The notes under the pieces: model-generated
The model's input: only the letters and a program-made list of their open reading frames with translations
Told to the model about the DNA's origin: nothing
The model's database searches: none
Shown here: in pieces, positions 42,815 through 52,314 of the stretch
How positions within the stretch are numbered: the first letter of the stretch is position 1
Layout: every line of letters starts with the position of its first letter
Program-made: the position numbers and the translations under genes
DNA from: JAAFIP01 sp031367325
Lineage (GTDB): Bacteria > Pseudomonadota > Gammaproteobacteria > Burkholderiales > Burkholderiaceae_C
NCBI GenBank assembly: GCA_031367325.1
Contig: JANLPQ010000027.1
Coordinates: 37,738-101,737 of the forward strand
Direction: 5' to 3'
DNA: 64,000 nt

Positions 42815-44151
42815 TGAAAAACTGTTGGTTTGCTGTAGCGCTGATGTGCAGTCTGTGCACAGCCCAAGCTCAACCTGAGTTGCAATCGCAGCCTGGTGTC
42901 GCTGGTGTAGGGGAAGACCTAGGATGCGCTGCCAGCGCACGTACTAACGCCCAAGGCATCGTTTTAGACTGGAGTACGGCTAACTGGGGTGACACCTTAA
43001 TGGACGAAGGCCAGGCCTCTAGCTATCCGCGTGCTGCCCGTGCGCAACGGAGGTTGGCTGGTGACTGTTACGCACAAGCTTTAAAGCTTAATCCTAAAAA
43101 TAGCGCGGCTGCTAATGGGCTGGGTAATGTATTAAGTTTAGAAGCCAATTATTTAGCGAAGACTGATTTACCCGCAGCGCGTGTACTGTTTAAGCAAGCG
43201 CGTGATAACTACACCCTGGCTATGTCGCTGCACCTTAATAATCATGTTGCCATGGCCAACATGGGCGATACGTTTGATGACGAGGCCACTGCTTTGGCCG
43301 ACACAGACTTGCCCGCTGCCCGGGTACTGTGGTCAAGCGCTTACCAGCGCTATGACTGGGCCTTAAGGTATAAGTCTGGCCATACACGCAGCATGCACCT
43401 ATGGAGCCTGGCCTTATCCAACGAGGTAGACGCGCTGTGCAAGACTAATCTACAACTGTCGCGCAAGCTGTGGGCGCAATCTGGGCAGCAGTTTGAAAAA
43501 GCTTTGAAGCTTGACCCAAAAGATTATCTCAGCGCCTTCTATCTGGGCAACACGCTTAACGACGAAGCCATGCAAGTGTGGAAAACCGATATGTTTACAG
43601 CTAATGGGCTTTGGGTAAAAGCTAAGAGTGCGTATTCGGTCGCGTTAAAGATAAACCCTCAGCATGCAAGTAGCGCCTATCGCTGGGGCAAAGCGGCCTT
43701 GCTAGAGGCGTACAGAATTTCGTTTACTAATTTACCGTTTGCACGCACGCTTTGGCAAGATGCTAAAACGCGTTTTGCGCAATCACTGCAAATTGACCCT
43801 CTACGCTACGACGCCGCCAGAAGTTGGGCCACAGCAGTATTGCAAGAACGCTCAGCGCTGGTTGCTGCAGGTGCCGAACAAGTAGGCGAGTTAGCTGCAA
43901 TCAACGTTCAACTGCAAAGCTTAAAAACCTTGCTTTTGAGCCAATCAGATGATCCACAAGCCACCTCAGCCTACAATTTGGCATGCATTTTTGCAGTGCA
44001 AGGCAATGCAGTTGAAGCGATTAAGTCATTACAGTGCAGCGACAAAGCAGGGCGATTACCTGCTAAAAAAGATATTTTAAACGACTCTGATTTTGACGGT
44101 GTTCGCCAAGACCCAGCATTTAAAGCTTGGTTTGACAAATTAGAAAAATAA
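42814..44151 (+). CDS. Secreted tetratricopeptide-like repeat protein (paralogue 3)
   Basis: 445 aa from the ATG in TGATG. Signal peptide MKNCWFAVALMCSLCTAQAQ. Longest of the three paralogues, with about seven repeat units (for example LADTDLPAARVLWSSAYQRY, KTDLPAARVLFKQARDNY) and the common end module NLACIFAVQG, DSDFDGVRQDPAFKAWFDKL. Repeat number therefore varies between paralogues. It lies 9 kb from the other two. Confidence 0.83.
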   Translation: MKNCWFAVALMCSLCTAQAQPELQSQPGVAGVGEDLGCAASARTNAQGIVLDWSTANWGDTLMDEGQASSYPRAARAQRRLAGDCYAQALKLNPKNSAAANGLGNVLSLEANYLAKTDLPAARVLFKQARDNYTLAMSLHLNNHVAMANMGDTFDDEATALADTDLPAARVLWSSAYQRYDWALRYKSGHTRSMHLWSLALSNEVDALCKTNLQLSRKLWAQSGQQFEKALKLDPKDYLSAFYLGNTLNDEAMQVWKTDMFTANGLWVKAKSAYSVALKINPQHASSAYRWGKAALLEAYRISFTNLPFARTLWQDAKTRFAQSLQIDPLRYDAARSWATAVLQERSALVAAGAEQVGELAAINVQLQSLKTLLLSQSDDPQATSAYNLACIFAVQGNAVEAIKSLQCSDKAGRLPAKKDILNDSDFDGVRQDPAFKAWFDKLEK

Positions 44152-44170
44152 CACGCGTCAATATTTATCC

Positions 44171-44386
44171 ATGAACCCCGAAGACCTGCAAAAACTCGTG
44201 TCGATGGAGATGCCATTTGGTAAATACAAAGGACGTTTGATTGCCGACCTACCGGGCAACTATTTACACTGGTTTGCACGCGAGGGCTTCCCAAAAAACG
44301 AGCTGGGCAGACTGCTGGCGCTGATGCGCGAGATTGATCACAATGGGCTGGGTGACCTATTGACTCCACTACGCAATAAGCACTAA
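44171..44386 (+). CDS. DUF3820 family small protein
   Basis: 71 aa. EMPFGKYKGRLIADLPGNYL, HWFAREGFP and LGRLLALMREI match the DUF3820 family (sometimes called putative quorum-sensing-regulated virulence factor). Small, soluble, function unsettled. 19 bases after paralogue 3 and possibly co-transcribed. Confidence 0.8.
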   Translation: MNPEDLQKLVSMEMPFGKYKGRLIADLPGNYLHWFAREGFPKNELGRLLALMREIDHNGLGDLLTPLRNKH

Positions 44387-44407
44387 AAATAAATGACTTT
44401 TAGCGGT

Positions 44408-44452
44408 TATAGGGCGTAGAACCTGCTCAAGCAGCTATTAAATCTGTAGTAC
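44408..44452 (+). repeat. Dispersed intergenic repeat, copy 10 (type B)
   Basis: Left flank GGGCGTAGAACCTGCTC instead of GTAACCCAAGTAAA; core and right flank canonical. It follows the DUF3820 gene. Confidence 0.8.
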
Positions 44453-44532
44453 TTTAATAGGCGACTAAGTTACACTGGCAGTATTTTTAATTTATTCACC
44501 AGTTAATTTGAACACTGTTGTCGCATCAATTT

Positions 44533-45633
44533 ATGCAAAATAAGTCTATTATTCCAACCGAACCCAGCAATATTCTGCTGATTAAATCGCACAGCATGGG
44601 CATTGGTGATTTGCTGCGCAGCTCGGCTGCCTGGAGTGTTTTGAAAGATCGTTGGCCTCAAGCTAAACTTCATCTGTTGATGTTAAGCAAACACGCAGGT
44701 TACGCATCAGAAACGTTTATACGAGACCATCATTTGCTCACAAGCGCTACCTTCATTACTGTAAAAACAGGAGAGCCAAACCAGCTGCAAAAGAGCCTGC
44801 CTTTAACCTCGATATTGCGCGCTGCGGATCAGCAACTAGCTAGTACTGTGATTGACATGGTGATTGACTTTGAGCCTTACGGCATCAAGACTTCGGCTTT
44901 AGCACGCCATATCGCACGAAGAAAAAAGGCGGTGTCAGTGGGCATTGCGCAGTTTCCACTGCGCAGATACTTCTACGACACAGCGGCTCCCTCAGTGCGG
45001 CACTACACAGCGCAGCACCGTTTGAATGCGCCCATAGACTATACCGAGAGAGACTTTGTAGCGTTGGCTGCCCTGCAGTTAGAGCGGCATGGCACGCGCA
45101 TCGAACTGCGTGTGGGTGCGCAAGGCTTAGCTTGGCAGCAGCAACATGCAGCTAAGTTTGATGCTGCGGCTAGGCATGTGGTACTTAATATCGGTTGCGG
45201 CACGCTAGACGCGCTGCCCAGGCGTCCGCCCTTGCACAGCCTGGTTGCCGCAATGGTCGCTGTGTATCAGCGTGGCGCATTCACGCTGCATCTAACCGGC
45301 GCACCATTTGAAAAAGACGTGAACGAAGAATTCGTGCAACTGTTCAGCCAAGCCTTGGCTGCACTAGGACGCCAACCTACAACCTACAACTGGGCTGGGC
45401 AATGCACGCTCAATGAGTTAACTGGTTTGATTGCGCTAGCCGATATCATGGTGTCTAGCGACTCTGGCCCCTACCACATGGCTGTAGCACTAGGTGTACC
45501 TACATTGTGCTGGTTTAATTTTGATACGCCAGAGGCGCGCCATCTGCACAGCAACGTGGTAGCCCAAACCATGCCCCAACCCGAACTATTTGCCGATGCA
45601 GCTATGCAACTGCTGGCGCGTAACTCAGCTTAA
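44533..45633 (+). CDS. Glycosyltransferase family 9 (heptosyltransferase-like)
   Basis: 366 aa from MQNKSIIPTEP; a TTG 15 bases upstream is in frame. ILLIKSHSMGIGDLLRSSAA at the start, and a C-terminal GT-B domain with DIMVSSDSGPYHMAVALGVP, the donor-site SDSGP motif of ADP-heptose transferases. It converges on the msbA-like gene with a 32-base overlap. Probably adds a core sugar of lipopolysaccharide. Confidence 0.83.
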   Translation: MQNKSIIPTEPSNILLIKSHSMGIGDLLRSSAAWSVLKDRWPQAKLHLLMLSKHAGYASETFIRDHHLLTSATFITVKTGEPNQLQKSLPLTSILRAADQQLASTVIDMVIDFEPYGIKTSALARHIARRKKAVSVGIAQFPLRRYFYDTAAPSVRHYTAQHRLNAPIDYTERDFVALAALQLERHGTRIELRVGAQGLAWQQQHAAKFDAAARHVVLNIGCGTLDALPRRPPLHSLVAAMVAVYQRGAFTLHLTGAPFEKDVNEEFVQLFSQALAALGRQPTTYNWAGQCTLNELTGLIALADIMVSSDSGPYHMAVALGVPTLCWFNFDTPEARHLHSNVVAQTMPQPELFADAAMQLLARNSA

Positions 45634-47368
45634 TAAAGTCGCGGTAGGCGCCCCCTTGGGCTTCTAGCTCGGCATGGCTGCCTTGTTGCAAAATACGGCC
45701 ATTTTGCAACACCACAATACTGTCAGCATCGCGAATAGTTGACAGGCGGTGGGCTATGGCGATTGTCGTGCGGCCCGCCATGGCGGTACGCAGCGCGGCC
45801 TGTACCAAACTATCGGTGTCTGGGTCTAGCGCTGAGGTGGCTTCGTCCAGTATCAAAATAGGGGCATCTTTATACAGCGCGCGGGCAATCGCCAGCCGCT
45901 GGCGTTCGCCCCCCGACAGCATGCTGGCGTTATGGCCTAACAATGTGTCCATGCCTTGGGGCAGGTTAGCGATCAATTCACCCAAGTAGGCGGATGCGAG
46001 ACACTTTTGCGCACGTGCACGGTCCACCGGTTGGCCCAGGGTTACGTTGGCTAACACGCTGTCGCTTAGCATCACTACATGCTGCCCAACCAGTGCAAAC
46101 TGCTGGCGTAACGAGATGAGGTTCCAGTCGCGCAACTCTACCCCGTCCAGCGTAACACTGCCTTGGCTAGCGTCAACAAATCTGGTTAACAAGCTGGCCA
46201 ACGTGGTTTTGCCAGACCCAGAAAGCCCGACCAGCGCCACAAATTGACCACCCTGAATATGCAAGTTGATGTCGCTCAGCGCAGCAGACTCGGCCTGAGG
46301 ATAAGTCACACCCAAGTTTTTGAAGTCTATTGTCCCGGTACTGCGATCGCTGCAATAGGTGCCGCCAGTTTCTGGATGCACATCTTCTACCAATGCGATA
46401 GCACGCTCAGCCGCTACTATGCCACGCGTAATAGTGCTAGTGACTTCTGACAGATGCTTGATGGGTGCAATCAACATCAACATGGCGGTGATAAAAGCTA
46501 CAAAGCCTCCGGCTGACAACGCGCTGCCTTGGCTTTGCACCATGGCGATGGTAATAACTACAGACAGCGCCATAGAGCCCAAAATGTTAGTAATAGGCGC
46601 AACTGCAGAGCCTGCAATAGTTGATTTCATAGCCAAGCGTTGCAGCAAAATATTGACAACTTGGAAACGGTCACGCTGTTGCAAGGCAGCGCCTGCAATG
46701 CGAATTTCTTTATGTGCCAACACGGTTTCTTCTACCGTGTAGGCTAGCTCATCTACGGCAGCTTGCGATAGTTTAGTTAGCCTGTAAACACGCTTTGATA
46801 ATAGGCGCATGCACAACGCGACGGCAGGAAAAATAAAAATGACGATTAAGGTAAGCTGCCAATTGAGATAGAGTAAATAGGCGAATAAAGCTACGATAGA
46901 CAAGCTGTCTTTCACTACAATTACCACCGACTGCAGCAACAGCACTGCGCCGTTGGTAGCCTCGTAGACAATGGTATTTGCCAGTGTTGTGGCAGGCTGC
47001 TTGCGGTACAAATCCAGCTCTGCTACGCTAACTGCAAAAAACATTTTTTCTCGTAATTTGAGTAAACTAAATTGTGCAATTTTTGCTAAAGCAACGTCAG
47101 AGATATAAGACGCGAAAGAGCGCAGCGTAAACAAGCCGATGATGGCAATGGGAATGATCCATAACTGGATTTTTTTAGAATTAAAGCCGTCGTCTAGCAG
47201 CGGTTTTAGCAGCGCTGGTATCGTGGGTTCTAGCAAGGCACCAATAATTACCGACAACACCAGAGCAAACCAAGCATATTTAGGCAATAAAAAATACGAC
47301 AGCACGCGCCGAAAGCGTTTCCTTAAAGAATCGTTAGCAAAACGGTCATCAGCACGCGCATTAGCCAT
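45602..47368 (-). CDS. msbA: Lipid A export ABC transporter (MsbA-like)
   Basis: 588 aa from MANARADDRF; longer starts lie inside the ligase gene. Six-helix exporter domain (about 20-320) fused to an ATPase: Walker A GLSGSGKTT, signature LSGGERQRLAIARAL, Walker B LILDEATSALD, switch AHRLSTI. Length and sequence fit MsbA, the flippase for lipid A-core. Its start overlaps the stop of the O-antigen ligase gene by 8 bases, so they are coupled. Confidence 0.85.
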   Translation of the reverse strand: MANARADDRFANDSLRKRFRRVLSYFLLPKYAWFALVLSVIIGALLEPTIPALLKPLLDDGFNSKKIQLWIIPIAIIGLFTLRSFASYISDVALAKIAQFSLLKLREKMFFAVSVAELDLYRKQPATTLANTIVYEATNGAVLLLQSVVIVVKDSLSIVALFAYLLYLNWQLTLIVIFIFPAVALCMRLLSKRVYRLTKLSQAAVDELAYTVEETVLAHKEIRIAGAALQQRDRFQVVNILLQRLAMKSTIAGSAVAPITNILGSMALSVVITIAMVQSQGSALSAGGFVAFITAMLMLIAPIKHLSEVTSTITRGIVAAERAIALVEDVHPETGGTYCSDRSTGTIDFKNLGVTYPQAESAALSDINLHIQGGQFVALVGLSGSGKTTLASLLTRFVDASQGSVTLDGVELRDWNLISLRQQFALVGQHVVMLSDSVLANVTLGQPVDRARAQKCLASAYLGELIANLPQGMDTLLGHNASMLSGGERQRLAIARALYKDAPILILDEATSALDPDTDSLVQAALRTAMAGRTTIAIAHRLSTIRDADSIVVLQNGRILQQGSHAELEAQGGAYRDFIKLSYAPAVA

Positions 47369-48632
47369 GGGCAGTGCTCTCTGACGGTTGCTCTTTGCCA
47401 TGCACAAGCGCAAGACATATGCCAAACGCTACGCAAAAGAAGTCCCCCATACCAATACCAAAAATCATGGAATTAAGCATGCCCGAGACAACTAGGGCGA
47501 TGATGACCGACTGCAATGTACGTGCGTCATTGGTCGCAAGCGCTTTAGAGCGAAGCGCCAGTTCAGCTAGCACCGCACAAAGTAGCAACATACCCAAGAT
47601 GCCGCCTTCTACCGCCCACAACAAGAAAAGCTGGTGAGGGTTATCCACCGTCAGCGTTGTTGGATCTGCTTTGCCTGCTTCTAGTCGCCGGTATTCTTGA
47701 TTCCAACTGCCGCTGCCGTAACCTAAAAAAGGATGCGCTTTGATGGCTAGCAATGATATTTGCCAAAACATTAACCGTTGTCCTGACGAAGTGTTGGCCT
47801 GTGATTTTGTAGAAAATGCGTTAACTTCAACACGTACATGATCGACACGGTCACGGAAATTTTTTGAGCTTGCAAATGCGAGGGCTAAAACTAAGAACGG
47901 AATCACAACAGCAGCCCATTTAAGCCGCTTAGGCAATTCGTAAATCAAAGCCATTATCACCAAAGCCAGAGCTACGACGTGCCCACTGCGCCCTATTAAA
48001 AACCCCAGAGTGTGAACAAGGGTCAGGCCTGCTGCAGCTATCGCGAACCAACGCCCCTTCGCACCAAAAATCCATTCACGTTGATGCCAAAGCACAGCCA
48101 CCAGCACAGCTTGAGAAATAGATTGCTCTAAATAAGAGCCAAAGACTGCGTAATAGCCATCTGCCCATTTAGAGGTAGCCCAGGGCAGATGCACGCCAAA
48201 AACCAGCAACCACGCACTCAATACTACAAATAGTTGCCCTAATACAAAAGCTCGCAGTACGAGGCGTGCTTCACTATAGTCATAAATCAATAAATAGATG
48301 ATAGGAATTGTCAGCAATCTCGCATGTCTTGTCCATGCGCTCAACGATGACGCGTCGACGGTAGGCGTCCATAAGAGCGACAGAGCCATGTAAGAAATAG
48401 CCGGTAGCACGGTGATGGCCACACTATTTTTCGCCATCGCAGAAGGGCTCTCAAGCCTTGGACGCTGGCTAAATGCTAAAGTGCACAGAAAAAGTACCAC
48501 CATTAGTACGCGACCTATTGCCGAAACAGCTGTACCCAAGCTAGGTGAAATCACCACAAAATACAGCAACCACAATCTCACATTAATAGTTGGCAGGCCG
48601 AGGCGTCGGCCTAAGGCAATGGATGTAGACAT
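47361..48632 (-). CDS. O-antigen ligase family membrane protein
   Basis: 423 aa, 10-12 hydrophobic helices. The large periplasmic loop holds the Wzy_C/WaaL pattern HPFLGYGSGSWNQEYRRLE and DNPHQLFLLWAVEGG. Such enzymes join O-antigen to lipid A-core or polymerise glycans. It sits in order between a GT2 gene and msbA on the same strand. Confidence 0.82.
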   Translation of the reverse strand: MSTSIALGRRLGLPTINVRLWLLYFVVISPSLGTAVSAIGRVLMVVLFLCTLAFSQRPRLESPSAMAKNSVAITVLPAISYMALSLLWTPTVDASSLSAWTRHARLLTIPIIYLLIYDYSEARLVLRAFVLGQLFVVLSAWLLVFGVHLPWATSKWADGYYAVFGSYLEQSISQAVLVAVLWHQREWIFGAKGRWFAIAAAGLTLVHTLGFLIGRSGHVVALALVIMALIYELPKRLKWAAVVIPFLVLALAFASSKNFRDRVDHVRVEVNAFSTKSQANTSSGQRLMFWQISLLAIKAHPFLGYGSGSWNQEYRRLEAGKADPTTLTVDNPHQLFLLWAVEGGILGMLLLCAVLAELALRSKALATNDARTLQSVIIALVVSGMLNSMIFGIGMGDFFCVAFGICLALVHGKEQPSESTAHG

Positions 48633-48634
48633 AG

Positions 48635-49387
48635 TTACTTCAAAGTCGCATTCATAAACAAACGCAGGTATTTGTAATAAGTAGTTTGGCCGTTAAACAA
48701 AGCCAGTACTAGGCCCATTCGGCCATCTATAAACCCTCCGCGTAAGACATAGGTTCGAAAGAATGCCCAAAAACCTTTTGCCAAGGCTTTGATTAAACCA
48801 GACTGCACGCCCTGGGCTGCAGCATCAATGGCAGCGCCGCGCGAATAACGGTTCAGCTTGTCCAGCACATCGTCCAGAGTACGGTAGCTGTAATGAATTA
48901 TCGGGTTTGTCAGGTCTGCGCGCAGTCCATTGACAGTCATGTGGGCATGCAAAAAATGGTTGGTAAAACCGGCCTTGTCACGCCGCACAAGACGCAAAGT
49001 GAAGTCTGGAGTCCAGCCGCCAGCTTTCATGAATTGGCCACAAAAACTAGATTTTCTGGGTAAACGGTAACCCATGACACTATTTTGTTCAATTGCGGCC
49101 AAAATTTCTTTTTCAAGCTCTGGTGTAATACGTTCATCTGCATCTAGGGACAAAACCCAATCGCAGGTTGCCATATTAATACCGCGCGCTTGTTGCGCTC
49201 CGTAACCAGGCCAATCGGTGTTATGTACAGTAGCACCAGCTTCTTGGGCGATACTAGGGGTTGCATCAGTGCTGCCAGAGTCTAAAACTAAAATTTCTTT
49301 TGCAAATCGCACTGATGCAATGCAATCGGCCATATTCACAGCTTCATTTTTAGCCGCGATAATGACCGATAAGTTTGCTTTGTCCAT
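48635..49387 (-). CDS. Glycosyltransferase family 2 (WaaE/KdtX-like)
   Basis: 250 aa from MDKANLSVIIAAKNEA. GT-A fold with LVLDSGSTDAT, DWVLSLDADERIT and GYRLPRKSSFCG; the PRKxxFxG and final RGG-DG (VLRGGFIDGRMG) segments match the WaaE/KdtX beta-1,4-glucosyltransferases of lipopolysaccharide inner core. A start at 49402 would overlap the tolB ATG on the other strand. First gene of the GT2-ligase-msbA operon. Confidence 0.8.
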   Translation of the reverse strand: MDKANLSVIIAAKNEAVNMADCIASVRFAKEILVLDSGSTDATPSIAQEAGATVHNTDWPGYGAQQARGINMATCDWVLSLDADERITPELEKEILAAIEQNSVMGYRLPRKSSFCGQFMKAGGWTPDFTLRLVRRDKAGFTNHFLHAHMTVNGLRADLTNPIIHYSYRTLDDVLDKLNRYSRGAAIDAAAQGVQSGLIKALAKGFWAFFRTYVLRGGFIDGRMGLVLALFNGQTTYYKYLRLFMNATLK

Positions 49388-49400
49388 ACCGAGATTTTGC

Positions 49401-50741
49401 ATGAATGCTTTAAGCTTTTCGTCATCTGTTGAAAATAAGCTGCACAACGCAGGCATTCGCCGCAGCTGGTTGGCGCTGTCTTTAGGCTTGTTTATTTGGT
49501 TAGCTAGCGTGCCAATCCCTGCTTTGGCGCAGTTCCGCGTAGAAATATCAGGGGTAGGCGTGACGCAGATGCCCATAGCGATTGCTACCTTTAAAGGCGA
49601 AGACGTCGCACCTCAAAAAATCGCGTCTATCGTGCAAGACGACTTGCTGCGCAGCGGACAATTTAAATCTGTCGATGCCAAAGGCGTGCCGTTAGATGAA
49701 ACAGCGCGGCCCGACATAAGCGTGTGGAAGCAAAAGGGTGCAGACTACTTGTTGGTGGGCAGCATTACCAAGCTGGCTGACGGTCGTTTTGATGTGCGCT
49801 TTAGGCTGTGGGACACCGTACGTGCGCAAGATTTGGCCAGCGCCAGTTTTGCTTATCCTGCAGGCGATCTGCGGCTATCGGCCCACAAAATAGCTGACAT
49901 TGTGTATGAAAAGCTCACGGGCGATAAAGGCGTTTTTTCAACTCGCATTACCTACATCACCAAAACCGGATCCCGCTATAACTTGTGGGTAGCCGATGCG
50001 GATGGACAAGGCGCACAAAATGCGCTGGCCAGCCCCGAGCCGTTGATATCGGCCTCTTGGTCTCCCAACGGCGCACAGCTAGCCTATGTATCGTTTGAAT
50101 CGCGTAAACCTGTGGTCTACGTACAGGATGTAGCCAATGGCCGCAAGCGCTCGGTGGCTAATTTTCGCGGGTCCAACAGCGCACCGGCTTGGTCACCCGA
50201 CAGTAAAACGCTGGCCTTAACCCTGACCAAAGACGGGGCATCACAAATCTACGGTATCGACAGCGCTGGCGGCGAGCCACGAAAACTAAGCCAGTCCAGC
50301 AGCATTGACACCGAACCGGTGTATTCGCCTGATGGTAAATCTATTTATTTTGTGAGCGATCGTGGTGGCTCGCCGCAGATTTACCGCATGCCTGCGGGTG
50401 GCGAGGGCGCGGGGCGTGCCGAACGCGTAAGCTTCACGGGCAGTTACAACATATCACCTGCCGTTAGCCCTGATGGCCGCACCATGGCCTATATTTCTCG
50501 GGTAGGTGGTGCTTTTAAGTTGTACGTGATGGAGATGGGCGGCACAGCAGTTGCCATTACCGACACCAGCGCCGATGAGCGCCCCAGCTTTGCGCCCAAC
50601 GGTAAATTGGTGATGTATGCCACTAAGCAAGGCGGCAGTGAAGCATTGATGACCACCACACTAGACGGCAAAATCAAAGCACGCCTAGGTGCGCAAGGCG
50701 GTGATATTCGAGAGCCCAATTGGGGGCCTTTTCAGAAATAA
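49401..50741 (+). CDS. tolB: Tol-Pal system beta-propeller protein
   Basis: 446 aa. Signal peptide of about 44 residues ending PIPALAQ. The N-terminal domain carries IASIVQDDLLRSGQFKSVDA, and the C-terminal six-bladed propeller repeats WSPDSKTLALT, YSPDGKSIYFVSDRGG and FAPNGKLVMYATKQGG. TolB links Pal to the inner-membrane TolQRA complex. The usual upstream tolQ-tolR-tolA genes are absent; the gene is head to head with a glycosyltransferase, 13 bases between starts. I saw no good ribosome site, so the start is less sure. Confidence 0.87.
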   Translation: MNALSFSSSVENKLHNAGIRRSWLALSLGLFIWLASVPIPALAQFRVEISGVGVTQMPIAIATFKGEDVAPQKIASIVQDDLLRSGQFKSVDAKGVPLDETARPDISVWKQKGADYLLVGSITKLADGRFDVRFRLWDTVRAQDLASASFAYPAGDLRLSAHKIADIVYEKLTGDKGVFSTRITYITKTGSRYNLWVADADGQGAQNALASPEPLISASWSPNGAQLAYVSFESRKPVVYVQDVANGRKRSVANFRGSNSAPAWSPDSKTLALTLTKDGASQIYGIDSAGGEPRKLSQSSSIDTEPVYSPDGKSIYFVSDRGGSPQIYRMPAGGEGAGRAERVSFTGSYNISPAVSPDGRTMAYISRVGGAFKLYVMEMGGTAVAITDTSADERPSFAPNGKLVMYATKQGGSEALMTTTLDGKIKARLGAQGGDIREPNWGPFQK

Positions 50742-50764
50742 ATTTAGAAGGACGGAAATATTTT

Positions 50765-51355
50765 ATGGCACACACTCACTCAAACCCCACCAAGCAAACT
50801 TGGTTAGTAAAACTACAGCGCCTTGTTTTGGTAACCACTGTTGTCACGCTGGCCGCTTGCGGAACAGGCACCAAGCTAGACGTACCTGTAGTAGACAAGC
50901 AGGGCACCAAAGTAGCACCGCCTGCAACCCCAGCATCAGGTGTGGGCGACGGGTCAGAGGTGGGCCAACGCGCGGTAACACCTGGCACCATCGACAGCAC
51001 TGCAGGCAACGCAGCAGGTCCCGCCAACGTGGCCAAAGTGATTTACTTTGACTACGACAGCTACGCTATCAAACCCGAATTTCAAAGCGCCTTGGATGCG
51101 CATGCCAAATTTATGAGCAGCAATAAAACACGCAAAATGGCCATCGAAGGCCATACCGATGACCGCGGTGGCCGCGAGTACAACTTGGCTTTGGGCCAAA
51201 AACGTTCTGAAGCGGTGCGACGCGCTTTAACCCTGCTGGGCGTGACCGATGCACAGATAGAAGCAGTGAGCTTTGGTAAAGAAAAACCTGCCAAAGCAGG
51301 CTCGGACGAGGCAAGCTGGGCATTAAACCGCCGCGCAGAAATTAACTATCGTTAA
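50765..51355 (+). CDS. pal: Peptidoglycan-associated lipoprotein
   Basis: 196 aa from MAHTHSNPT, with AGAAGGACGG before it. Lipobox TLAAC at about 36-40, a low-complexity linker, then an OmpA-like domain: VIYFDYDSYAIKPEF, EGHTDDRGGREYNLALGQKR, FGKEKPAKAGSDEASWALNR. It anchors the outer membrane to peptidoglycan and binds TolB; 23 bases after tolB. Confidence 0.93.
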   Translation: MAHTHSNPTKQTWLVKLQRLVLVTTVVTLAACGTGTKLDVPVVDKQGTKVAPPATPASGVGDGSEVGQRAVTPGTIDSTAGNAAGPANVAKVIYFDYDSYAIKPEFQSALDAHAKFMSSNKTRKMAIEGHTDDRGGREYNLALGQKRSEAVRRALTLLGVTDAQIEAVSFGKEKPAKAGSDEASWALNRRAEINYR

Positions 51356-51374
51356 GCGTATGGCCCACTAGCCT

Positions 51375-51394
51375 ACTAGCCACGCACGGCTAGT
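51375..51394 (+). other. Hairpin between pal and cpoB
   Basis: ACTAGCC and GGCTAGT arms (7 bp), 6-base loop, 20 bases after the pal stop. No U-run; probable RNA stabiliser or weak attenuator. Confidence 0.4.
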
Positions 51395-51435
51395 GCGGCT
51401 AAACTCATCCTACCTTCACTTTTAATTATCGCTAT

Positions 51436-52224
51436 ATGCTATCTTTCCGGAAGCTGCTTGTCATTACAGCCATTGGTTCAGCCACCGTATTTACGCCCAT
51501 GCTCGCGCAGGCAGGATTGTTTGATGATGAAGAAGCCCGAAAAGCCATACTAGATTTGCGCCAAAAAGTAGAGGCGAATAAGCAAGCCGCAGACGTATCA
51601 GACCAAAAGCAATCTGAAGAGATCAAAGAATCCAACGCTGCGTTGCGCCGCAGCCTGCTAGATCTGCAAAACCAGATAGAAGCCTTGCGCGGGGAACTGG
51701 CTAAAACACGTGGGCAAGAAGAGCAGCTGGCACGCGATGTAGCCGAGATGCAACGCCGTCAAAAAGATTTGGCCCAAGGCGTTGACGACCGCATGCGCAA
51801 GTTTGAGCCACTAAAAGTTAACGTGGATGGCCGCGAATTTACGGTCGAGGCCAACGAAAAGCGCGACTACGATGCCGCATTTGCAGTCTTTCGCAAGCCA
51901 GACTTTCCAGCGGCCAGCACAGCGTTTGTAGAGTTTGTTCGACGCTATCCGCAAAGCGGCTACAACCCTTCAGCTTTGTTTTGGCTGGGCAATGCGCAGT
52001 ATGCCAACCGCGATTACAACAACGCTGTTACCAACTTTAAAAGCATGATCGCCCAAGCGCCTGACCACCCCAAGGCCAGCGAGGCTGCTCTGTCGATAGC
52101 CAATTGCCAGATTGAGCTGAAAGACACCCGCAGCGCACGCAAAACGCTGGACGACTTAATCAAAGTCTACCCACAGTCAGAGGCTGCAGTGGCAGCTAAA
52201 GAGCGTCTCACGCGCTTGAAGTAG
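51436..52224 (+). CDS. cpoB: Cell division coordinator CpoB (YbgF)
   Basis: 262 aa. Signal peptide ending PMLAQA, an N-terminal coiled coil (LRQKVEANKQAADV, LLDLQNQIEALRGEL), and a C-terminal set of tetratricopeptide repeats (YDAAFAVFRKPDFPAASTAF, FWLGNAQYANRDYNNAVTNF). Conserved third member of the tolB-pal-ybgF string; coordinates peptidoglycan synthesis with outer-membrane constriction. Confidence 0.9.
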   Translation: MLSFRKLLVITAIGSATVFTPMLAQAGLFDDEEARKAILDLRQKVEANKQAADVSDQKQSEEIKESNAALRRSLLDLQNQIEALRGELAKTRGQEEQLARDVAEMQRRQKDLAQGVDDRMRKFEPLKVNVDGREFTVEANEKRDYDAAFAVFRKPDFPAASTAFVEFVRRYPQSGYNPSALFWLGNAQYANRDYNNAVTNFKSMIAQAPDHPKASEAALSIANCQIELKDTRSARKTLDDLIKVYPQSEAAVAAKERLTRLK

Positions 52225-52314
52225 CCTCTAGTCTGCTGCACTGCAAACCACAGATTTAGCGCTAGGCAATCTTGCGCTGCCCGTGCACAGTGGCGTGCCC
52301 GGTAAAATCAGTAC

